Origin: Hofstenia miamia
Lineage: Eukaryota; Xenacoelomorpha; Acoela
Direction of reading: 5' to 3'
Length of the DNA stretch: 64,000 bases
Assembly (NCBI GenBank): GCA_004352715.1
Contig: SCFE01000094.1
Coordinates: 1,389,206-1,453,205 of the forward strand
Below are positions 57,456 to 64,000 of this stretch, one piece after another. Both the position numbers and the translations under genes were made by a program. The notes beneath the pieces are model-generated. The model made no database searches and was not told where the DNA came from. It worked only from the letters and a program-made list of their open reading frames with translations. How positions within the stretch are numbered: the stretch's first letter is position 1; each line of letters opens with the position of its first letter.

Positions 57456-58622
57456 CAGAAATTACATAGACTAGAAATTACATAGACTTTGGAAATTACT
57501 TAGACCAGAAATTATATCAACCAGAAATTACTTAGACCAAATATTTAAAACCCTTTTTCATTGGATAACTTAAGAACATGTCAAATAGTCTATTGGAAAT
57601 ATATTTTTAATTATTAAAATCACTCTCAAAATTTCTGTCATTTCCAGTTACATTATTAATTATATGTATTAGATATATATGTATTTGTATTATTAGTGTG
57701 ATAATTGTTTTTAGAGATCTATAATGGAAAATATTTAATTTTCAAAAACCTATCATGGGAATCCAATCATAATTTTGAATGGTTATAGCTTTACTGTGAA
57801 TCGTTTTGTTTGTTTTAAGTTTTGTAATTCCAGTATAGTTCTATGTGAACTTAGTTTTCTTTTTAAATTTATCATTTTAAATTCACAAGCAAGTTAGATT
57901 TTGTAACTTTACAGTGTTATCACTACAATATATTTTGTACTGTTTTTAAAATGATATATTTGTTAGATAAATCTCGACTTTTTTATATTCCAGTACCTTT
58001 TAGACAACCTTGGGTGCTGTTGAATACTTTCTGATTTGTAGTGTAAGATTAACACCACTGTACACAAGTACAGTAGATGTGAGTTTGAATCTCACCAAAT
58101 CAATATGCTAATATATCTAAATTTTTTACTAGTGGAAAAATGTTGTATTACTAGGATCCGTGTTTTAAATTAAACAAACCACTAGATTTATACGAAGTTA
58201 TTTAGTAAAGGCATAAAATACCTTTTAATGTTGAAATGCATTTAATTCCTTGCATACATCAATGAAAAACCCTATAAATTTCTTCAAAGATATACACTAG
58301 GATTTATAATTAGAATGCAAAAACAATCATCTTGGCAGATTAGATAATTTCCTAGCAAAACAATTAAAACATAGTGAGTGCTGGGTGCTTGAATTTTAAT
58401 AAATATTTACACTTTAAAAATAAGTGAAATGAATAAATATATTAGCAATATTCAAAAAGAACATCTGTTGTCTTAATCTATGTAATTTCTAGTCAATGTA
58501 ATTTCTGGTCTAAGTAATTTCTAGTTGATGTAATTTCTGGTCTATGTAATTTCTAGTCAATGTAATTTCTGGTCTAAATAATTTCCAAATTCTATGTAAT
58601 TTCTAGTCAATGTAATTTCTAC
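57456..58622. mobile_element. Foldback-like element 2 with internal tRNA-like cloverleaf
   Basis: Left arm 57456-57543, right arm 58470-58622. The first 370 bases are nearly identical to element 1; the interior then differs at about one base in twenty. The right arm has roughly eight or nine subunits against five in element 1. A cloverleaf lies at 58032-58102. It follows an N join, so it could be another haplotype or a second genomic copy. Confidence 0.7.
58032..58102 (+). ncRNA. tRNA-like cloverleaf in element 2
   Basis: Same fold as 56254-56324: acceptor TGATTTG/CAAATCA with seven Watson-Crick pairs, D arm GTGT-AAGATTA-ACAC, stem ACTGT/ACAGT, T arm GTGAG-TTTGAAT-CTCAC. Relative to element 1 a C-G pair has become T-A and a G-T pair G-C, so pairing is kept or improved. 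Confidence 0.6.
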
Positions 58623-58690
58623 CAACCCTTTGTGCACGTTAATTTGTGGCAACTTTTCTGCAGGCAGACTTTTCAGTAAACCCCCTTTAT

Positions 58691-58843
58691 TGGTTGGTAC
58701 TTTTTTTCATTCTTGTAAATCTTAAAATTTTCCAAAATCATTATTTAATGGACACATTTCCTTTATAAAAATTACTGCAAGTGTCCATTCTGAGGGAAAT
58801 TTGAAAGATTTTAGTTTTATAGAATGAAAGAAAGTACCAACCC
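58691..58843. mobile_element. Short MITE-like palindrome of about 153 bp
   Basis: The ends GGTTGGTACTTTTTTTCATTC and their inverted partner GAATGAAAGAAAGTACCAACC (one mismatch) enclose a centre with TGGACAC and its inverse GTGTCCA. No coding capacity. Confidence 0.7.
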
Positions 58844-59146
58844 CTATTATTATCTTTTTGACGAATCGTAACAAAATTTAGAATGAAACATAAATATCAA
58901 ATACATCAAAAATAACATCAAAATTTATTCTTTGATTAAAAAAAGCAGTTGTTTATTAAATTGTAATCTATGCTAAGTGATAAAAAATTATCCCTTATTT
59001 CATGAAAAATGTTCAGATAATTATTTTACTGAAGATATGATAAAATTTTGACTGACCAACTTAATGTTATTAATCTTTATACCTAATTTATTCTAAATTT
59101 TTGTACATTCTGTCAAAAAGATATGCTATGTCAAACACAAGGTTTA
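58844..59146. other. Unassigned AT-rich sequence
   Basis: Nothing recognised. Confidence 0.5.
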
Positions 59147-60060
59147 ACAACAACAACAAAAAGGCTTAATTACCCTTTGTATATAGGGATTTTTATCTAT
59201 GTGTACAAAAAAAGGTGCATGAGTTGTTGCTGTTGTAGCAGGTTGAAGTCAATATACACAGATGTTCTCTAATGTTGGTTTTGAACTTTTCTAGTGACCC
59301 AGTGAAGCTGATACCCCATTGAAGGCAATAGTTAGCCATTATGACAGTCCTCTGGTAATATGACCAGTCAGTACTGAACTTTCTTGGAAGCTGATTGTAA
59401 GTCAACATGATGGGAGCAATAAGATATGAACTCAAATGGATCAGTATCATAAAAACCATTCAGAAGTTTGAAGAACATAGTAATATCTCTATAAACCAAG
59501 TCATAGCAAATTGGCAAAGTACTGGTTTTCAGAAGAGAATCACTGTACAACTTGCAGCCTGAGACCCAATTTAGGCATTTTCAGTTGAAATTTTCAAGCT
59601 TCTGTAAACAAGTAATAGACGGACTCCAAATCTGTGAGTTGTATAAAAGTACACTAAGCACACTGGAACACTAAAGATTCAGCTTCAATGTCTGTGGTAC
59701 ATTGAACAGTACATTTCTTCTCAGATAGTATAAGACACAAATGCTTTTGGCAAGTTTACTGGTAATGTGAAAGGTCCAATTCAGGTTATGGTTAATAAAG
59801 ATGCCCAAATCTTTCATCTCAGTCACAGGAACAATTTCAGAGCCTGAAAGATGTAGAGAAGGGGACGAGGCAATGAGCTGCCAATTTTCACACATTGGAT
59901 GCAGTTGCTGATGTAAGAACCAATAAGTGTAACAAACTTCTCATCAAAGCCCAACTCAGATAAATTGTAGAGTAGTCTGGAATGCGATACAGATTTGAAA
60001 GCTTTTTGGAAGTCAAAATAAAGGCAGCTAATATCCAGCTAATGTCTGTATGGCGGTTTG
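59147..60060 (-). pseudogene. LINE RT fragment with internal deletion and TTG tail
   Basis: Minus strand. Near 60020 the frame has YFDFQKAFKSVSHSRLLYNL (motif A type, second Asp changed to Lys), then ELGFDEKFVTLIGSYISN. Motifs B and C are missing. In 59895-59671 the C-terminal part resumes with VPVTEMKDLGIFINHNLNW, and 59550-59193 contains ICYDLVYRDITMFFKLLNG. On the plus strand the tail is an ACA run at 59147-59160, so the RNA 3' end was a TTG repeat. Internal deletion plus frameshifts; a dead copy. Confidence 0.8.
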
Positions 60061-60441
60061 AAGTTTACTTACTGGTGGTTCATATCAAAGTGTTCAAAAG
60101 TCAGTGTTTGAAACATGATAAAAGCCATTATTTTTTTAAATATCATAATTTACAAACAATAAAATAACATCAACTTTAATTTAAAACAATATTTGCAAAT
60201 CATATTTGAACTATCTTAGCAAATTCATTGCAATTGTCAAATGTTGCCATTATTAACAAAAAACTCAGTACTACTATACTTATAGCATTTTTGTCATTGT
60301 GTTTCAACTTTCACATTAAAATAAGTTATTCATATAATATTTAAGCTATTTGATTGTTAACTAGAACAATAATTTTAGGCATTAAGTTTTTATTTATGAA
60401 CGCTATGTTGATTTCGAACAGTTTGTCTGACACCCTTACCT
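60061..60441. other. Unassigned sequence left of element 3
   Basis: No gene recognised. Ends with CCTTACCT, a possible target-site copy for the following element (CCTACCT on the other side). Confidence 0.45.
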
Positions 60442-60730
60442 GGGTGCCACTGAACCAGGCCGTTTAGAATCTTAATTCGGCCGTTTACCAGCTGAAAGGG
60501 ACACTAACATTTTTCATAGCAATAGCCTTAACTGAAATTGTTTGATATTTTACAAATGGGACATTTTTTCTTGAATGAATTTGGATTACAAGTAACTTCT
60601 GACTTCTAAAAAAGGCTCAAACATCAAAGTACTAATCTCAATCTCATAGAAAAGTATCAAAAATTCATTCTGATGTACGTTGCAATTGTTGTAATTTCTT
60701 AAGAATGCAATTTTTTAATGCGTTCATTAA

Positions 60731-60804
60731 AGATTTGTGGTGTAAATAACACAGTCGTTGCTACATACACACGGAATTTTGTGGGTTTGAATCCCACCGA
60801 ATCT
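60731..60804 (+). ncRNA. tRNA-like sequence in element 3, plus strand
   Basis: Acceptor AGATTTG/CGAATCT (one G-T), D stem GTGT/ACAC, T arm GTGGG-TTTGAAT-CCCAC with five perfect pairs. The anticodon stem is poor (about 3-4 pairs, large loop). The D arm resembles those of elements 1 and 2. Confidence 0.45.
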
Positions 60805-60864
60805 TTAATTCAATTAATACATCAAATATAGTACATTTTTGTTTTGAATAGTATCATTATCTAA

Positions 60865-60934
60865 CGAACAGATTGGAATCGAACCAATTACTTTCCGTAC
60901 AAATATGGATGTGATACCATATCACTACTGTTCG
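60865..60934 (-). ncRNA. tRNA-like sequence in element 3, minus strand
   Basis: Acceptor CGAACAG/CTGTTCG with seven perfect pairs, spacer TA, D arm GTGA-TATGGTA-TCAC, anticodon-like stem TCCAT/ACGGA (one A-C mismatch, 6-base loop), T arm ATTGG-TTCGATT-CCAAT. GGTTCGATTCC is a perfect pol III B box and the A-box region is recognisable. It could be a decayed tRNA gene; the anticodon is uncertain (TTG or TGT). Confidence 0.6.
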
Positions 60935-61428
60935 ATCAATATAGTACAAATTAGATCTTTAAACAATTTGCACAAATAAAATATAACTAAACAGAATCGC
61001 CACGTTTGAATTGGATAAATATTTGAACATTAGTAATGCAATAAGTCCGAATGTTTTAAGCTGAAAATTAGTTATTTGCGATTGTCGAAGAAATAAAAAT
61101 TTATATTAATTTAATTTTTACGACATTTTCTAATGGATTTTCGATCGAGTTGTGATGACTTCTCTTCCGAGTTTTTTTGATCGTATCTTGCAAGCTTATT
61201 CAAGTTCGAGATCTTAACATTTCAAGTACTCAAAAACCCTGTATGATACACATAATATTTAAAACATAACCTCAATATTGTATAGGCCACTAAAGTAAAC
61301 ACAAAATATTATAAAAACTAAAATAAATGTGATTTGTATAAGGCTATTTTGCATTATGTATTGTAGTGTCCCTTTCAGCTGGTAAACGGCCGAATTAAGA
61401 TTCTAAACGGCCTTGTTCAGTGGCACCC

Positions 61429-61629
61429 CCTACCTACTCTAATAAAATGTTTTAAATAGCCAAATAGCCACAGACTTCAAAAGTGATAGTTATCACACTT
61501 TTTGTAATGTATGCTTTGTTTGAGCTTTTGATTTAAATCGTTTTCGCCTTGTAGCATTTGAGAATTCTTCGTATGATTATGAGTGTTACATTTTAATGAA
61601 AATTTTTTATTTTTATTCATTTCAATGTG
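61429..61629. other. Unassigned spacer
   Basis: Nothing recognised. Confidence 0.5.
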
Positions 61630-61912
61630 TAAGACCAAAGGCGAAAGTATAGATTATGGTTCACGAAGAGCCCGTTGACAAAATATACACTAATATAGGG
61701 AAAATGATAATAAATTCAAAACCATACTCTAAAAGTTAAAATAATAGATATAGACCGATAACTTTGAATAATTAAACAAATTCGCCGCAAGCGATAGCAC
61801 GCCGTATATAGTTATGGACTATAGCATAGTAAAATTGGAATTCAAAAAAAATTATTCAATAAATTTAAATGTATATTTATGCAAATCTTTACATTTTTAG
61901 CTTAAATCAAGT
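61630..61912 (-). repeat. Inverted copy of the LINE-promoter-like monomer
   Basis: Reverse complement of 63000-63270: shares ATAGATATAGACCGATAAC, ACACTAATATAGG and TAAATCAAGTCC. With the direct copy at 62850-63270 it forms an inverted pair around about 0.9 kb of unassigned sequence. Confidence 0.65.
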
Positions 61913-62849
61913 CCTTACTTTAGGTGAACTCGTATTATTATAACAACTAATATATGCGCTTTGTTGAGTTCATAATTTATTAAGGAAGTTTTAGTGTATA
62001 ATTATAGAGAATATTTGATTAAATTTTATGAAAATTTAAGTTGTTCTTTTTTTGTTAAAAATTTTCACATTAAGAACATAAATCGTGAATTACTGTCTGT
62101 TCGAGTGATCGAATTCCACGTTAAATTTCTCTCATACCTCTTTGATGAGCTTACAACAACTTCATTACAATATAACTGTATTTTTAGACGATGTAGGTGT
62201 ATATAAACATACTTATAGATTGCACTTTCAATATATTAGATGTCGCTTTGTACATAAAAAAAACTTATTCATGGCGACTTGTACATATGTGGATTGCTCA
62301 CATTATTTAAGGCAACAGCTAACTGTAAACATATCTGAATTGAATCAATCTCCTTAGGCTGTTGCACCTATGTGAGCAAAATGTTAATTACGAGATATTT
62401 CATTAAGTCTACTAAACAATGAGGATTTGTTGAGTAAAACATAATCGATTGCTTTAGAATTGTGTGAAGATGAACTACATGCTGTTAGGTGCAAAACAAG
62501 TGAAATGACACTGCTTTTTATTATTGCTTATGAAGAATCCGTTAACCGACACTACATAAGTAAAGATACAAACGTAGACTAAAATAGCGATTTCTCGTTT
62601 TGAATCAATTTGCACAAAATGGATTCTTGCACTACATGTTTCAATTATGAAAGGCCCTATGTTGAGTCCCATATACATGTTCAATATAAGTATTATAATA
62701 TATAATACTATATGCTATACTTAGTTCATATAAAACTTTCAGTAAATTTATTTGAATTTTCAGTAATAATTGCATATCGGCAGGCCCATGGCAATTGCAC
62801 CTAGGTGGTGCTGTATAACCGCACTATTCAAAATGTATTTATAACAATA
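61913..62849. other. Unassigned sequence between inverted monomers
   Basis: Open frames of 60-70 codons (61994-62206, 62142-62357) are Cys/His-rich in places but match no family I recognise. Repeated GTTGCACCTA / ATTGCACCTA words occur near 62354 and 62793. Confidence 0.45.
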
Positions 62850-63390
62850 GCGGAATGTATATTTGTGCATTAAAAATTTATGCAACGCTGTCACGCTAGC
62901 TATAAATTCGGTTTTACTAATTGGTAATTAAACTGTGGAAATAAATACAAATTTTCTGAAAATGCAAAGCGGTTGCAATGTATAAACGTTCCAATTTGAA
63001 AATATCAAGTAAGAGGGACTTGATTTACGCTAAAAATGTATATAATTGTAATTTGTTTAATAATAGTTACTTATTTAATGAATTTAAAATTTTCTTTGCT
63101 AATGTTCTTAAATATCTACCACGTAATACGAATTTGTTTTATTATGTAAGGTTATCGGTCTATATCTATTATTTTTAAAACTTTTCAGGTATTTTATTGC
63201 ATTTCTCATCGTTTTATATCCTATATTAGTGTTTTTGTCCATTTTCACCCTGTTATATACCTTCGCCAAGACCAAGTATCGCATCGTTTGTGTATTGCTA
63301 TTCACTGTATTCCACATGTACTGAATTTCTTTTGAAGAGTAAGTTGCTTAATTTTTATTATTATTACACAGGTTAATTAGTTTTAGGTTT
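62850..63390 (+). promoter_or_regulatory. Putative 5' UTR/promoter monomer of the LINE
   Basis: Repeat unit shared with 44690-45250 and, inverted, with 61630-61912. It ends about 120 bases before the ORF1 start at 63391. The position suggests an internal pol II promoter region of the element. No promoter motif can be proven from sequence alone. Confidence 0.5.
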
Positions 63391-64000
63391 ATGTCTGAAT
63401 CGCGGAGTCCCCGGGGTGACTCCATATTGAACGTTTTTGACCCCAACATTTCTCCGAAGTCAGATTTTAACTGTGGTCAACCAGTCATGCGGAAAATGCA
63501 AGAATACTGTTCAAGCAAATGATATCGAAATTCAATGTGAAGCGTGCTAGAAATGTTATCATTGTAAATGTGTGAGTCTTTCTAAAGATCAAGTTCGTAT
63601 TATGGGCTCGATTGCCAGGTGTGTTTGCTTGTGACATACCTGCTTGCCAGATAAAAGAATAGTTTGTGGCATGTATAATTTAAAAGATGCAGTTGAGGAA
63701 GTTGGAAGGAAAATATCTGAGATTAATATGAAGCTGTCAGAAAACACGAATATTATTGCCAAGGTTTCAAATGAAATACAGGAACAATCATCCAATAAGT
63801 CGGAGACGCAAACTCAAGGATCTGCAAGGTCATCAAAGCCGATCACTTTACGTATTCGATGTTTGCGTGACCCTCAAGGAAACTCTACCATTGACCGTGC
63901 TACCAACGACAAAATGCAAGTAGAGAAAATGTTTAATCACATTGGTGATAACTGTTCTATAACCGATATTCAGGGCAGACAACGTACAGTGTTTGTGACT
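63391..64000 (+). pseudogene. LINE ORF1 with PHD-type zinc finger, broken, runs off the window
   Basis: ATG at 63391 (SESRSPRGDSILNVFDPN). A frameshift near 63470 moves the reading frame to one holding CGKC, then CEAC, YHCKC and a last Cys pair before LPDK: the Cys4-His-Cys3 spacing of a PHD finger. Two stops interrupt it, after CEAC and before the final Cys. A coiled-coil-like helix (LKDAVEEVGRKISEINMKL) and an RRM-like start (ITLRIRCLRDPQG) follow. PHD-finger ORF1 proteins are known from several CR1/L2-related LINEs. The element continues beyond 64000, so its ORF2 is not visible. Confidence 0.7.

Larger units (their letters stand above)
60442..61428. mobile_element. Inverted-repeat element 3 with two tRNA-like structures
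   Basis: 987-bp non-coding element with 65-bp terminal inverted repeats (60442-60507 and 61364-61428, one clear mismatch) starting GGGTGCCACTGAAC. The flanks share an imperfect 7-bp repeat (CTTACCT / CCTACCT). The arms contain GGCCGTTTA and are richer in G and C than the centre. The interior has two convergent cloverleaf-like sequences at 60731-60804 (+) and 60865-60934 (-). Confidence 0.8.

Noticed and set aside
1-64000. CRISPR arrays, bacterial operons, riboswitches
   Set aside because: No regular spacer-repeat arrays were seen; short tandem units at 56.7 and 58.5 kb are contiguous without spacers, and the genes are eukaryotic with introns.

Overview
This is an AT-rich, repeat-dense piece of an invertebrate animal draft genome. 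The evidence is four intron-poor animal-type host genes, spliceosomal introns, and a wide set of metazoan mobile elements: a Maverick/Polinton, CR1-like and restriction-endonuclease-like LINEs, hAT, Tc1/mariner, and a degraded Ty3/gypsy-like element. There are long N gaps, several single-N joins, and many joins whose two sides repeat each other, so part of the apparent duplication is an assembly artefact. I cannot name the species.

Layout. 1-3363: sub-terminal region and terminal repeat of one Maverick/Polinton, matching 17890-19885. 4380-8048: CR1-like LINE pieces on the minus strand, including an RT-to-ORF1 chimera assembled twice. 8055-19885: a decayed Maverick/Polinton with roughly 1-kb inverted terminal repeats, packaging ATPase, integrase, a small hydrophobic/basic protein and a capsid-like protein, all on the minus strand. 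Its integrase is split by a nearly full-length CR1-like LINE (10564-15310). 19905-20962: the same LINE chimera again, in mirror orientation. 21654-23285: 3' half of a LINE with a PD-(D/E)XK-type nuclease. 24.3-25.4 kb: a hairpin-rich repeat and a small orphan ORF. 25.8-28.85 kb: a plus-strand LINE.

29.2-34.7 kb is the host gene block, all minus strand, in transcription order: ANAPC15-like, MZT2-like, MTRFR-like (mitochondrial release-factor family) and METTL16-like. MTRFR and METTL16 are 45 bp apart, and all four start codons sit 4-9 nt after a TTTAG acceptor-like site. This suggests spliced-leader trans-splicing and possibly an operon.

35.4-41.1 kb: two copies of a GC-richer LINE in opposite orientations. 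42.2-43.9 kb: BED-finger hAT with a rearranged partial copy. 44.0-44.6 kb: Tc1/mariner relic. 44.7-45.25 kb: LINE-promoter-like monomers. 46.9-54 kb: gag/protease/integrase relic of an LTR element whose integrase is interrupted by a second hAT relic. 55.7-61.4 kb: three elements with terminal inverted repeats, each containing cloverleaf-forming tRNA-like sequence. 62.85-64 kb: 5' end of a LINE with a PHD-finger ORF1.

The best candidates for something undescribed are the inverted-repeat elements carrying tRNA-like cloverleafs, one pair of which differs by a compensatory stem change; the Polinton whose flanks are a mirror-image LINE chimera; and the shared acceptor site ahead of every host gene.
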